Assembly (NCBI GenBank): GCA_964521625.1
Contig: CAZFSM010000006.1
Span: 1-64,000, forward strand
DNA length: 64,000 nt
Origin: UBA1444 sp964521625
GTDB taxonomy: Bacteria; Bacillota; Negativicutes; UBA1444
Reading direction: 5' to 3'
Position numbers and translations under genes: made by a program. The notes beneath the pieces are model-generated. The model ran no database searches, had not been told where the DNA came from, and saw only the letters and a program-made list of their open reading frames with translations. Positions 5,535 through 15,354 of the stretch are shown here, piece after piece. How positions within the stretch are numbered: position 1 is the first letter of the stretch; each line of letters starts with the position of its first letter.

Positions 5535-7943
5535 TTGATTCAAATAGCCGAAGTATGTATTAATGTTCAAGCCAGTCGACTGCGCCATCCATTTTCATAT
5601 CTGGTGCCGACGGCGTATGACTTCATCGCGCCAGGCTGGCGGGTAGTTGTGCCATTTGGCTCGTCAGACGCCGAAGGTTTTGTTGTGTCAATTCAGCAGG
5701 CACTCGCCGCTGACGATTTACAATCCTTGAAATCTATTCGGGAAGTCCCCGATGACGAAGCCTGGTTTGACGCTGAAATGCTATCCACGGCCCAATGGCT
5801 GAGCGACTACTATGTTTGTTCGCTGGGGGAAGCCTTGCGCCTGTTTATTCCTGGCAAAACCGGCATCAAAAAAACAAAATCATATCAGATTGCACCGGAT
5901 GTCGAAGCGCCGACGCCAGCTAATGAGATCTATGAATATATTCGTAGCCGGGGCAATGTCGGGTTTCAGCGGCTGCGAGCCGAACTGGGAACGGCCGCTC
6001 TAGCAGATCTGGATAAACTGGTGCGAGCCGGTCAGGTTATTGTCTGCCGACAAACGAATCAACGGACGAGTGCGAAGTGGTCGCGTGAATTGCGACTAAA
6101 AGTGTCGCAGTCAGAACTGACTGAGTTATTGGCAAAATGGCGTGGCAAGCCGGCGCAACGACGACTATTGGAAATGCTGGCCGAGCAGGACTGTTTGCCA
6201 ATTTCCCGACAAGCGGGCGGCGTTGTGCTGGATGCATCCGTCAAAGCTCTGTTGCAGGCAGGTTTAATTCGTGAGGAGAAGACGCGTCAGCAACGGGATA
6301 GTTTCTGCCATGTTCTTGGCGAAGGGAAGACTGTTCAGGCAACGCCGGCGCAACAGGCAGCTTTGGCTGAAATTATCCCGGCGATCAAAGCGAAATCAGC
6401 AGAAACCTTCTTGTTGTACGGTGTGACCGGCAGCGGTAAAACGGAAGTTTACCTGAGGGCGACCGCTGCAGCGCTGGCCGAAGGCCGACAAGTGCTGGTG
6501 ATGATTCCGGAAATCGCCCAGACCAGTCAAGTGTTGCGCCGTTTCAAAGCGCGTTTTGGCGCCAGCGTGGCCGTCGTTCACAGTCGCCTGTCGGTGGCTG
6601 AGCGGCGCGATGTGTGGGATTTGTTTCGTAGTCAGGAAATCGGTATCGTGATTGGTACCCGCTCGGCGCTGTTTTTGCCAGGCGCTGGCCTGGGACTGAT
6701 CATTATCGACGAAGAGCATGAGTTTACTTACAAACAGGAGGAATCGCCGCGCTATCATGTGCGGGAAACCGCATTGCAACGGGCGAAGCAACTGGGCGCC
6801 ACGGTGATTCTTGGCAGTGCGACACCGGCGCTGGAATCTTATCATTTAGCGATGTCAGGTCAATTTAGACTGTTGACTCTAGCCGAGCGGGTTGACGGGG
6901 CAGCCATGCCAACGGTTGAAGTCGTTGATATGCGGGAACAATTGAAACAGGGGCGCAAAAGCGTAGTGTCAAAACCGCTTGAGAGCTTGTTGCAGGAAAC
7001 CGTGGACAAAGGCGAGCAAGCCATCCTGTTGTTGAACCGCCGCGGGCATTCGACTTTTGTCATGTGCCGTGAATGTGGTTTTGTCATGCGCTGCGACCAC
7101 TGCAGCGTTCCGCTGGTTTATCATATGCAGGGCGGGAAACTTTGCTGCCACTATTGCGATTCGTTTCATGCCGTACCGACTGTCTGTCCGTCCTGCAAGG
7201 GGAAATATATCCGCTATTTCGGCGCCGGAACGCAGCGGTTGGAAGAAGAACTGACTGCTAGTATGCCTGGAGTTCGCTTGTCGCGGATGGACCATGACAC
7301 GACCGGCGGCAAAATGAGTCATGACAAGTTGCTGGACGGATTTCGCCAGGCCAAGACGGATATTTTATTGGGCACCCAAATGGTGGCCAAAGGGCACGAC
7401 ATTGAAAACGTCACGGCAGTTGGGATTCTGGCGGCGGACTCTTCGTTGAACCTGCCAGATTTTCGTTCGGCAGAACGGACGTTCGCCCTGGTTATGCAGG
7501 CGGCGGGGCGGGCCGGGCGTGGCAGTAAGGCTGGCCGGGTCGTCGTTCAGACCTATCATCCCGATCATTATGCGATGGTTGCCGGTTCGGCCCAGGATTA
7601 TGATTCGTTTTATCGGCAGGAGATAGAGTTTCGGCAGGAACTAAGTTATCCACCGTTTGCCGAGTTTATCAAGCTCACTGTAAGCGGAAACGATGAGGCA
7701 CGGACCATGAAGTCGGCGGAAAAAGTTGCATCAACATTGCAGCAACAACTGGAGCAATTGACTCCGCCGGTTGATATTTTGGGGCCGTACGTCGCACCGG
7801 TGTCAAAAGTCGGCGATGTTTTCCGGGTGCAACTGCTGCTGAGGGGCGCAGACCTTTCTGCAGTCAAGCGTGTTTTGGTTGAAGGCGGAATTGCCGCATC
7901 GACCTTCATAACGATTGATGTAGACCCGCTTGGCATGATGTAG
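5535..7943 (+). CDS. priA: Primosomal protein N', replication restart helicase
   Basis: A 3'-5' helicase that reloads the replisome at stalled forks. After an N-terminal DNA-binding part it shows Walker A GVTGSGKTEVY (about residue 295), DEEH, LGSATPALESYHL, a zinc module (CRECGFVMRCDHC, then CHYC and CPSC) and the late helicase motif QAAGRAGRG. At 802 residues it is full length. The start is a TTG at 5535 with GGAAAG 11 bases upstream. It opens the priA-def-fmt-DUF116-rsmB-rlmN-pknB-rsgA-rpe cluster, a standard Firmicute order. Confidence 0.96.
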   Translation: MIQIAEVCINVQASRLRHPFSYLVPTAYDFIAPGWRVVVPFGSSDAEGFVVSIQQALAADDLQSLKSIREVPDDEAWFDAEMLSTAQWLSDYYVCSLGEALRLFIPGKTGIKKTKSYQIAPDVEAPTPANEIYEYIRSRGNVGFQRLRAELGTAALADLDKLVRAGQVIVCRQTNQRTSAKWSRELRLKVSQSELTELLAKWRGKPAQRRLLEMLAEQDCLPISRQAGGVVLDASVKALLQAGLIREEKTRQQRDSFCHVLGEGKTVQATPAQQAALAEIIPAIKAKSAETFLLYGVTGSGKTEVYLRATAAALAEGRQVLVMIPEIAQTSQVLRRFKARFGASVAVVHSRLSVAERRDVWDLFRSQEIGIVIGTRSALFLPGAGLGLIIIDEEHEFTYKQEESPRYHVRETALQRAKQLGATVILGSATPALESYHLAMSGQFRLLTLAERVDGAAMPTVEVVDMREQLKQGRKSVVSKPLESLLQETVDKGEQAILLLNRRGHSTFVMCRECGFVMRCDHCSVPLVYHMQGGKLCCHYCDSFHAVPTVCPSCKGKYIRYFGAGTQRLEEELTASMPGVRLSRMDHDTTGGKMSHDKLLDGFRQAKTDILLGTQMVAKGHDIENVTAVGILAADSSLNLPDFRSAERTFALVMQAAGRAGRGSKAGRVVVQTYHPDHYAMVAGSAQDYDSFYRQEIEFRQELSYPPFAEFIKLTVSGNDEARTMKSAEKVASTLQQQLEQLTPPVDILGPYVAPVSKVGDVFRVQLLLRGADLSAVKRVLVEGGIAASTFITIDVDPLGMM

Positions 7944-8030
7944 GGCTTCCGGTTCATGGTGTTTTTTGAGTACGTGTGTTAAAATTTTAGATATATAGTG
8001 AATTTGAGTATTTCTTAGCAGGAGGCGTTC

Positions 8031-8492
8031 ATGGCAGTCCTAGATATTCGCAGAGCAGGAGATCCGGTTTTAAAAGCAAAGGCGAAACCCGTCGCCAAGA
8101 TTACCAAGTCGGTCCGCCAATTGCTTGACAATATGGTGCAAACGATGCGTGATGCTGATGGTGTTGGCTTGGCCGCGCCCCAGGTCGGGGTATCGTCATG
8201 CGTGATTGTTGTGGACATTGGTGATGGGTTGATCGAATTAATCAATCCGGAACTGGTGGAGTCGTCAGGTTGCGAGGTTTCAACCGAAGGTTGTCTGAGC
8301 ATTCCCGGTTATTATGGCGAAGTTGAACGATATGCCGAAATTACGGTGCAAGGGTTGGATCGCCAGGGAACTCCGGTGAATATTTCTGGTAGCGGCTTGT
8401 TGGCACGGGCTTTACAACATGAGATGGACCATCTGGCAGGCGTTTTGTTTATTGAACGGGCCCAATCGTTGCATAAGGAGCAAAAGGAATGA
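8031..8492 (+). CDS. def: Peptide deformylase
   Basis: Removes the formyl group from the N-terminal methionine of new proteins. The three metal-site motifs are present: GVGLAAPQVG, EGCLSIPG (Cys ligand) and QHEMDHLAG (two His ligands and catalytic Glu). At 153 residues it is a short clostridial-type enzyme. AGGAGG lies just before the ATG. It overlaps fmt by 4 bases, matching the deformylase/formyltransferase pairing seen in many bacteria. Confidence 0.97.
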   Translation: MAVLDIRRAGDPVLKAKAKPVAKITKSVRQLLDNMVQTMRDADGVGLAAPQVGVSSCVIVVDIGDGLIELINPELVESSGCEVSTEGCLSIPGYYGEVERYAEITVQGLDRQGTPVNISGSGLLARALQHEMDHLAGVLFIERAQSLHKEQKE

Positions 8493-9427
8493 CGCAGCGC
8501 CGGGTCGTATTCATGGGCACGCCTAATTTTGCCGTACCCTGTCTGGCGGCAATCGTTGCCGCAGGTTATGAAGTTTGCGGCGTTGTCAGTCAGCCTGACC
8601 GACCGAAGGGGCGCGGCAAAAAACTTGCTCCCTCCCCAGTCAAAGCGGCGGCGCTGGCCATGGGACTTGAAGTGGTGACGGTCGAGCGGGTGAAAGATCC
8701 CGCCTTTTTGGTGCAGTTGCAAACGTGGACCCCAGATGTTGCAGTCGTGGTCGCATTTGGTCAGATTTTGCCGGAAGCTGTACTCCAGGCGCCGCGTCAC
8801 GGTTGCATCAATGTTCATGCTTCGCTGTTGCCTGCCTATCGGGGGGCGGCGCCGATTCATCGGGCTTTGCTCAATGGAGAGTCGCAGAGCGGCGTCACTA
8901 CAATGCAGATGGATAAAGGGATGGATACCGGCGATATCCTGTTGATGGACTCAGTCGACATTCCCGCTGATATGACGGTGGGCGAGCTGCACGATGCGCT
9001 CAGCGCCAAAGGAGCAGCTCTCATTGTTGAGACGCTGGCGCAGGTTTTTGCCGGCACGATTCGGCCGATGCCGCAAGATTCCAGCAAAGCAACCTATGCC
9101 GCAATGCTGGATCGGGGGATTGAACGGATTGACTGGAAACGACCGGCCGAGGAATTGCACAATCAGGTTCGCGGCCTGAACCCCTGGCCGGGCGCCTATT
9201 GCATTTGCGACAATATCACGATGAAACTCTGGCGCAGTCGGATTAAACCAGCGGAGGGACCGCAGGTTCCCGGTAGGATTCATTCGATGAGCGCAGACGG
9301 GATTGTGGTGGAAACCGGCAAAGATTTGCTGGAGCTGCTGGAAGTACAGCCGGAATGCAAACGACGGATGGGCGCCAAAGACTGTGCCTGCGGTTATTGC
9401 ATGACTCCCGGGACGATATTGGAATAG
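8489..9427 (+). CDS. fmt: Methionyl-tRNA formyltransferase
   Basis: Transfers a formyl group from 10-formyltetrahydrofolate to initiator Met-tRNA. Motifs: FMGTPNFAVPCLAAI, NVHASLLPAYRGAAPIHRAL with the catalytic Asn-His region, and MDKGMDTGDIL. The C-terminal domain ends with RRMGAKDCACGYCMTPG. Its length of 312 residues is typical. ATGA overlap with def implies coupled translation, and the DUF116 gene starts 9 bases later. Confidence 0.97.
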   Translation: MTQRRVVFMGTPNFAVPCLAAIVAAGYEVCGVVSQPDRPKGRGKKLAPSPVKAAALAMGLEVVTVERVKDPAFLVQLQTWTPDVAVVVAFGQILPEAVLQAPRHGCINVHASLLPAYRGAAPIHRALLNGESQSGVTTMQMDKGMDTGDILLMDSVDIPADMTVGELHDALSAKGAALIVETLAQVFAGTIRPMPQDSSKATYAAMLDRGIERIDWKRPAEELHNQVRGLNPWPGAYCICDNITMKLWRSRIKPAEGPQVPGRIHSMSADGIVVETGKDLLELLEVQPECKRRMGAKDCACGYCMTPGTILE

Positions 9428-9436
9428 GAGCGCTCT

Positions 9437-10222
9437 ATGCATTTGGAAATACCTGTTCGCCCGAAAAAAAGACTGTTCCTTGCCCTCATTCTGGCAAGTT
9501 TATTGCTGGCCGTAGGCTCTACATTGGGCTTATGGCTGGTCAGCATACCCGGACTGGCTGATATCAGCCAGTATTTGCCGCTGATTTTCGGCGTGGCGAT
9601 TGGTGCGGTGGCCTTGATTGCCATCGGCGGGATTGCCGGGATTGTGTTTGCGATTCTCGGGTTTCATACGCCGCGATTTTTTCTTGGACAGGCCTGGTCA
9701 GTCATCAATTTGCTATTCCCGATGGCGATTCGGATGGGAAAATTATTTGATATAGAAAAAGAAACGGTGGAACGGTCTTTTATTGAAGTCAGCAATCATC
9801 TGGTTCGGCAAAAAATGATCCGTGTCAAACCGGAGCGTCTGCTGATCCTGACGCCGCATTGCATTCAAAAAGATACCTGTCCCCACAAAATCACCCGTGA
9901 TGTGAAGAACTGCAAACGTTGCGGGCAATGTCAGGTGGATGACCTGCTAAAACTGACGGAAAAATATGGCGTGAATCTGGCGGTAGTCACCGGCGGAACA
10001 CTGGCCAGAAATGTATTGAAGACACTGCGACCGCAGGCCGTTTTGGCGATTGCCTGTGAGCGCGACCTTACCAGCGGGATCCAAGACGTGTTTCCGCTAC
10101 CGGTTATCGGCATTTTGAATCAGCGCCCCTTCGGTCCCTGTTGCAACACCAAAGTCGATATTGACCGTGTCGAAAAGCTATTGCAGGACATGGTAGAAAA
10201 ACAGGGAGAAGTGGCTTCATGA
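9437..10222 (+). CDS. DUF116 membrane protein with a Cys-rich domain
   Basis: A 261-residue protein with two predicted membrane helices in the first 80 residues (LFLALILASLLLAVGSTLGL and a second from about residue 48), then a soluble domain with CIQKDTCPH, CKRCGQC and later GPCCNTK. The cysteine spacing suggests a metal or iron-sulfur site. The DUF116 family is found almost only in anaerobes, and its position between fmt and rsmB is conserved in this group. The biochemical function is not established; a role linked to translation or lipid metabolism would be speculation from context. Confidence 0.85.
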   Translation: MHLEIPVRPKKRLFLALILASLLLAVGSTLGLWLVSIPGLADISQYLPLIFGVAIGAVALIAIGGIAGIVFAILGFHTPRFFLGQAWSVINLLFPMAIRMGKLFDIEKETVERSFIEVSNHLVRQKMIRVKPERLLILTPHCIQKDTCPHKITRDVKNCKRCGQCQVDDLLKLTEKYGVNLAVVTGGTLARNVLKTLRPQAVLAIACERDLTSGIQDVFPLPVIGILNQRPFGPCCNTKVDIDRVEKLLQDMVEKQGEVAS

Positions 10223-11571
10223 GCGGAAAAATTGTAGTCAGCGCCCGAACATTGGCGTTTCAGGTGCTGCAGGACGTTTTTGGCGAGGGGGCCTATGCCA
10301 ACATCGCCTTGTCAAAACGGTTGAATGAAGCAAACCTGTCGCCGGTTGACCGGCGCTTCGCCACCGAACTGGTGTATGGAACCATCAAAGCCAGCGGTAC
10401 GCTGGACTGGATGTTGGGACACTACCTCAAGCGCCCGCTGACGCAGACAGATCCGCTGGTTGTAAATATAATGCGCCTTGGTATGTATCAGTTGCAATTT
10501 TTGGATAAGATTCCGCCATCAGCGGCTGTCAATGAAGCGGTAAATCTGGCAAAAAAGTTTGCCCACCCAGGCGCCAGCGGCTTTGTCAATGCGGTGCTGC
10601 GGTCGGTGATACGCGAACCGGACCGGATACGCTATCCCAATTTTGAGAAAGACCCTGTGCGCAGTATCGCACTGCGTGAATGTCACCCGGAATGGTTGGT
10701 TAAGCGCTGGCTGAACCAGATCGGTCCGGATGAAACGCTGGAATTGTGCCGTTTCAACAACGCCCAGCCGCCGCTGTCATTGCGGACCAATACGTTGAAA
10801 GTATCCCGGGCCGAGCTGTTGCAGAAACTGCTGGATTCGGGTGCAGAGGCAGAAATTTCGCCACTGGCGCCGGAAGGGATCATCTGCCGTCGCTTGGGCG
10901 ATGAACCGTTACAGTATATTAAACAGGGCTTATGTCAGGCGCAGGATGAAAGTTCGATGCTGGTGGCGCACATCGTTGATCCGCAACCAGGTGAACTGGT
11001 CATTGATGCCTGTGCAGCGCCGGGGGGCAAGAGCACCCATCTGGCGACATTGATGCAAAACACGGGCCGGGTATTGTCCGTTGATATTCATGCGCATAAA
11101 ATTCAGCTGATTGAAGATAATCAACGCCGGTTGGGATTGACGATTATCGAAGCCCGGCAGCTTGACGCCACGGAACTGCATAAGACGATGGCGGGAAAAG
11201 CAGACCGGGTGCTGGTAGATGCTCCCTGTTCCGGTCTGGGGGTATTGCGCAGACGACCCGATGCGCGCTGGCGCAAGGAGGATTCGCTGCAAAGCCTGCC
11301 GGAACTGCAAAAAGCGATTTTGGCCAGTGCGGCCCAGTGTGTAAAACCGGGCGGAGTTTTGGTCTATAGTACATGCACTCTGGAACGGGCGGAAAACGAA
11401 GACATTATCAGCGGATTTCTGGCCCAGAACTCAGACTTTTCTCTGGCTGAAACCGGCCGATTTTTACCGGTAGCCCGCGATGAAAAAATGATCACGCTCT
11501 GGCCTCAACGCGATGGAACCGATGGTTTCTTTATCGCCAGAATGATGCGCAAGGCGGAAAGCGAGAAATAA
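10219..11571 (+). CDS. rsmB: 16S rRNA m5C967 methyltransferase
   Basis: Methylates C967 of 16S rRNA with SAM. The N-terminal NusB-like domain (ELVYGTIKASGTLDWMLGHY) is followed by the Rossmann methyltransferase: VIDACAAPGGKSTHL (SAM site), DAPCSGLGVLRRRPDARW with the releasing Cys, and YSTCTLERAENE with the nucleophilic Cys. Length (450 residues) is normal. It overlaps DUF116 by 4 bases and touches rlmN at its stop codon. Confidence 0.96.
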   Translation: MSGKIVVSARTLAFQVLQDVFGEGAYANIALSKRLNEANLSPVDRRFATELVYGTIKASGTLDWMLGHYLKRPLTQTDPLVVNIMRLGMYQLQFLDKIPPSAAVNEAVNLAKKFAHPGASGFVNAVLRSVIREPDRIRYPNFEKDPVRSIALRECHPEWLVKRWLNQIGPDETLELCRFNNAQPPLSLRTNTLKVSRAELLQKLLDSGAEAEISPLAPEGIICRRLGDEPLQYIKQGLCQAQDESSMLVAHIVDPQPGELVIDACAAPGGKSTHLATLMQNTGRVLSVDIHAHKIQLIEDNQRRLGLTIIEARQLDATELHKTMAGKADRVLVDAPCSGLGVLRRRPDARWRKEDSLQSLPELQKAILASAAQCVKPGGVLVYSTCTLERAENEDIISGFLAQNSDFSLAETGRFLPVARDEKMITLWPQRDGTDGFFIARMMRKAESEK

Positions 11572-12614
11572 TGACCGAGAATATTTATGGATTGTTTGCT
11601 GCAGAAATCGGTGAAAAATTCGTCCAGGTCGGTATCGAGAAGTTTCGTAGCAGTCAGGTCGCTGACTGGATGTATAAAAGAGCGGTCACTGATTTTAATC
11701 AGATGACCAATCTGTCAGGTCCGCTGCGAACCAAGTTGCGGGGGAATTTCTACATTGAATTTCCCGAGGAACAGGCGGTAAAGCAGTCGGCGGACGGCAA
11801 GACCGTCAAATCGCTGCTGAGGTTTGATGACGGGGAAGCAGTGGAAACCGTTTTGATGCGTCAACCGTATGGCAATAGCGTCTGTGTCTCCAGCCAGGTC
11901 GGCTGCGCGATGGGCTGCAGGTTTTGCGCCTCGACCCTATCCGGTCTGGAACGAAACCTGACCGGCGGTGAAATGCTGGCGCAAGTGCAACATGCGCAAA
12001 AAAAACTACCTGACCGGCAACGCGTTTCTTCAGTTGTGATTATGGGCGGCGGCGAGCCACTCGCCAACCTAGATGAAGTGTTGCGGTTTATGCGGCTGTG
12101 CCATGAGCCAGGCATTCTGGATATGGGCTACCGATCGTTTACCGTTTCAACCTGTGGGCTGGTGCCAGGCATCCGGCGTCTTCAGGAACAAGGGTTGCCT
12201 GTTACACTGTCCATTTCGCTGCATGCACCGAACGATGAAATTCGTTCCCGCCTGATGCCGATCAACCGAAAATACTCGATGCCGGAGCTCATGGGGGCGG
12301 CTTATGAGTATGCCCTGGTGACCAAACGGCGCGTCACTTATGAATATGCAATGATCAACGGCGTCAATGACAGCCCGGAGCATGCTAGGGAACTGGCAAA
12401 TCTGCTGCGCGGCAAGTTGGCTGCTGTCAACCTGATTCCGCTGAATGCCGTGCCGGAGAGTGGTCTAGAGCGATCAACTCCCGATCGGATCGCGCGATTT
12501 GAAGAAATGTTGAAAGTTCGTCGCATCACCGTGACTGTCCGGCGTGAAATGGGAGCGGATATTGATGCTGCTTGCGGCCAGTTGCGCAATAGCAATCGAG
12601 AAGGAGGAATCTGA
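11571..12614 (+). CDS. rlmN: Dual-specificity 23S rRNA/tRNA adenine C2-methyltransferase
   Basis: A radical SAM enzyme that makes m2A2503 in 23S rRNA and m2A37 in some tRNAs. The radical SAM cluster motif is CAMGCRFC, then GGGEPLANLDEVL; the C-terminal methyl-carrying cysteine is in GADIDAACGQLR. 347 residues, normal. The stop codon overlaps the pknB start by one base (TGATG). In many relatives a PP2C phosphatase gene (prpC) lies between rlmN and the kinase; here there is none. Confidence 0.97.
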   Translation: MTENIYGLFAAEIGEKFVQVGIEKFRSSQVADWMYKRAVTDFNQMTNLSGPLRTKLRGNFYIEFPEEQAVKQSADGKTVKSLLRFDDGEAVETVLMRQPYGNSVCVSSQVGCAMGCRFCASTLSGLERNLTGGEMLAQVQHAQKKLPDRQRVSSVVIMGGGEPLANLDEVLRFMRLCHEPGILDMGYRSFTVSTCGLVPGIRRLQEQGLPVTLSISLHAPNDEIRSRLMPINRKYSMPELMGAAYEYALVTKRRVTYEYAMINGVNDSPEHARELANLLRGKLAAVNLIPLNAVPESGLERSTPDRIARFEEMLKVRRITVTVRREMGADIDAACGQLRNSNREGGI

Positions 12615-14461
12615 TGAGCCCGAGCGGTTTGCTTGACGACCGTTATCGTTTATTGGAGCGTATCGGCGGCGGAGGTATGGCGGAAGTCTACCTGGCCGAA
12701 GATGTTCTGTTGGCGCGCCAGGTTGCTGTAAAAGTGCTGCGGTCCCAGTTTACCAGCGATGAGGAATTTGTCGCCCGCTTCCGTCAGGAGGCCAGGGCGG
12801 CTGCCCGTCTGTCCCATCCAAACATTGTCAGTATTTATGATGTCGGCTGTGAAGCGGACACCCATTATATCGTGATGGAGTATGTGCCTGGCGAGACGCT
12901 GAAGGAATGTATCAAGCGCGAAGGTCGTCTGCCATCCTGCATGGCGATCGAATATGCGTTGCAGATTGCCGCCGCTTTGAAACATGCCCATGATAATCAG
13001 ATCGTGCACTGCGATATCAAACCGCACAACATTCTGATCCATCGGGACGGCACCGCCAAAGTGACTGATTTTGGCATTGCCAGGGCTGTATCATCGCAGA
13101 CGACGACTCAGGTTGCCGGCGTACTGGGTTCGGTGTATTATCTTTCGCCGGAGCAGGCGCGGGGTTATGGCGTGGACTCAAAGTCCGACATATATTCGCT
13201 GGGCGTCGTCCTGTATGAAATGTTGGCTGGTATTCCACCTTTCGAAGGGAATTCACCGATAGCCATTGCGATGAAGCATATCCAAGAAAAACCTCGGTCG
13301 TTGAAAGAATTGCGCCCCGATGTTTCGCCGTTGCTGGTTTCGTTGGTTGCCAAAGCCATGGCCAAAAAACCGGAGGAGCGGCAGGAGAATGCCCGCGCTT
13401 TCTTGCTGGAAGCAGAGCAGGTGGCGAAGCAGATCAAGGGCATGGATCCAGCTGTCATTCCGCCGCCGTTACCGGCATCGACCTTGGAAAAAGACCAACT
13501 GACCGGTGTGCGCAGAGTTATTGCCTGGATTAAAACACTGCCGCGCTGGACCTGGGGATTGGTAGGATTATTATTGATCAGTTTTTTGATTGGTCAGGTC
13601 ATCGCCAATGGCGGACTAGGCGGCGGCAAAGAAGTCATGGTGCAGGATGTCATGGGAAAACCGGCGGAAACTGCACGATCGCTGCTGCAGAACGACCAGT
13701 TGAAAGTGCAGATCACTGAAGCTTTTGACGAGCGAGTCGCGGCCGGTTATGTCGTATCGCAGCAACCGCGGGGCGGACAGGTGGTCAAAGAAAATCGCGT
13801 GGTTCAGATTATCGTGAGCAAGGGGCCGGATATTGCCCTGATTCCCGAGCTGAAAGGACTGCCGCGACGGGAAGCGGAAGCGAGGATTCGCAGCGCCGGT
13901 TTGAAAGTGGGCCTGATCACCGAAGAATTTTCCGCCGAGGTCAAACCAGATGCGGTGGTCAGCCAGAACCCGCGTCCACCGGGGCAGGTTGCTAAAGGCG
14001 TCTTGGTCGATATCGTGCTGAGCAAAGGGAAAAGCCCGCAACAGATCATAATCCCTGATTTTCAGGGTGAGCAGCTGCAAAGCGTATTGGCCCGTATTGA
14101 GGCATTAAGGTTGAAGGTGGGGACGATTCGGGAAACCAGCAATGCCCGCTATTCGCCCGGCACAATCAGTGGACAGGCGCCGTCTGCCGGCAGCAGTGTT
14201 TATGAAGGAACTACAGTTGACCTGGAACTGGTGAAAAGTGACGCGGGGATCCCCAAGCGGGCCCGGATTCAATTTGTCGTCCCCGAGGGCCCAATCCGCC
14301 AAACCTGCAAGATTTTGGTTCAGGACTCCAGCGGTATCAGAACGGCTTACGAAGGGGCTCATAAACCGGGTGAACGGATTGAGAAAGTCGTGGAAGGAAT
14401 TGGCGAGATGACAATCAGAATTCTGGCGAATAATAAACTGATTCAAGAGCAGACGTTTTAG
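12614..14461 (+). CDS. pknB: PASTA-domain Ser/Thr protein kinase with an HCD catalytic loop
   Basis: A membrane kinase that senses muropeptides or lipid II through extracellular PASTA repeats. The kinase domain (residues about 10-270) has GGGGMAEVYLAED, VAVKVL, VTDFGIARA and LSPEQARG. The catalytic loop reads VHCDIKPHN: the usual HRD arginine is Cys, so this is a non-RD kinase. The membrane helix is at about 310-332, followed by three PASTA repeats (about 340-540) and a further beta-rich C-terminal piece. The catalytic Asp, Lys and DFG are intact, so activity is expected. rsgA follows after 3 bases. The absence of prpC upstream is unusual. Confidence 0.95.
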   Translation: MSPSGLLDDRYRLLERIGGGGMAEVYLAEDVLLARQVAVKVLRSQFTSDEEFVARFRQEARAAARLSHPNIVSIYDVGCEADTHYIVMEYVPGETLKECIKREGRLPSCMAIEYALQIAAALKHAHDNQIVHCDIKPHNILIHRDGTAKVTDFGIARAVSSQTTTQVAGVLGSVYYLSPEQARGYGVDSKSDIYSLGVVLYEMLAGIPPFEGNSPIAIAMKHIQEKPRSLKELRPDVSPLLVSLVAKAMAKKPEERQENARAFLLEAEQVAKQIKGMDPAVIPPPLPASTLEKDQLTGVRRVIAWIKTLPRWTWGLVGLLLISFLIGQVIANGGLGGGKEVMVQDVMGKPAETARSLLQNDQLKVQITEAFDERVAAGYVVSQQPRGGQVVKENRVVQIIVSKGPDIALIPELKGLPRREAEARIRSAGLKVGLITEEFSAEVKPDAVVSQNPRPPGQVAKGVLVDIVLSKGKSPQQIIIPDFQGEQLQSVLARIEALRLKVGTIRETSNARYSPGTISGQAPSAGSSVYEGTTVDLELVKSDAGIPKRARIQFVVPEGPIRQTCKILVQDSSGIRTAYEGAHKPGERIEKVVEGIGEMTIRILANNKLIQEQTF

Positions 14462-14464
14462 CCG

Positions 14465-15352
14465 ATGGAGAAAAATGGCCTGACCGGTGTAGTGATTCGG
14501 GCAACAAGCGGATTTTATTACGTCAAAAGTGGAATGCATATCGTCGCCTGTAAATTGCGCGGTCGCATGAAACAAAACCGCTATTCCGTATGTGTGGGCG
14601 ATAAGGTTGTTTATACGCCGACAGGCGATGCTGTGGGCGTCATTGAGCAAATTCTGCCACGGGACTCCTTTTTAAAGCGACCGGAAGTCGCCAATGTCAA
14701 TCAGTCGATTATCACGTTTGCCGCCAGCCACCCTCGGGTTGACTTCGGCTTGTTGGACCGTTTTTTGGTGTTGGCGGAACTGTCGGAAATACCAGCTGTC
14801 ATTTGTATCAACAAGATCGACATGGCAGACCCGGAAGAACTGAAACCCGATCTGGCGATTTACGAGCGAATGGGTTACCCGGTGCTTCTGGTCTCGGCCA
14901 AGACCGGCGAGGGGATTGCGGAACTGCAAAAAATCCTTTATGACAAAGTGAGTGTCTTCGCCGGGCCGTCCGGTGTCGGCAAGTCATCGTTGCTCAATTC
15001 GATTGAACCGGGATTAAGCCTGATGACAGGTGAATTGAGCCTGAAAATCGGTCGCGGCAAACATACCACCCGTGTCGCCGAACTGCTCGTTTTATCCGGC
15101 GGCGGCTTTGTCGTCGATACACCGGGATTCAGTTTTACCGAATTCATCGAAATGAACCCGGAAGATTTGCGGTTCCAGTATCGGGAGTTTCGCGACATAC
15201 TGGCCGGTTGTCATTTTTCCTCCTGCATCCATCAGAAAGAACCGCAGTGTGCAGTGAAAAATGCTGTCACCGCTGGAATTATTGCCGCATCGCGTTATGA
15301 ATCCTACTGTGAATTGTTGCAGGAGATACAACAGACCAAGAGGAGGTTCTAA
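14465..15352 (+). CDS. rsgA: Ribosome small-subunit GTPase
   Basis: A circularly permuted GTPase that checks late 30S maturation. The G motifs occur in permuted order: NKID (G4), then VSAKTGEG (G5), GPSGVGKSSLLN (G1) and DTPGF (G3). An N-terminal OB fold and a C-terminal zinc knuckle (CHFSSCIHQKEPQC) flank them. 295 residues, typical. It lies between pknB and rpe, the conserved Firmicute position. Confidence 0.96.
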   Translation: MEKNGLTGVVIRATSGFYYVKSGMHIVACKLRGRMKQNRYSVCVGDKVVYTPTGDAVGVIEQILPRDSFLKRPEVANVNQSIITFAASHPRVDFGLLDRFLVLAELSEIPAVICINKIDMADPEELKPDLAIYERMGYPVLLVSAKTGEGIAELQKILYDKVSVFAGPSGVGKSSLLNSIEPGLSLMTGELSLKIGRGKHTTRVAELLVLSGGGFVVDTPGFSFTEFIEMNPEDLRFQYREFRDILAGCHFSSCIHQKEPQCAVKNAVTAGIIAASRYESYCELLQEIQQTKRRF

Positions 15353-15354
15353 GT

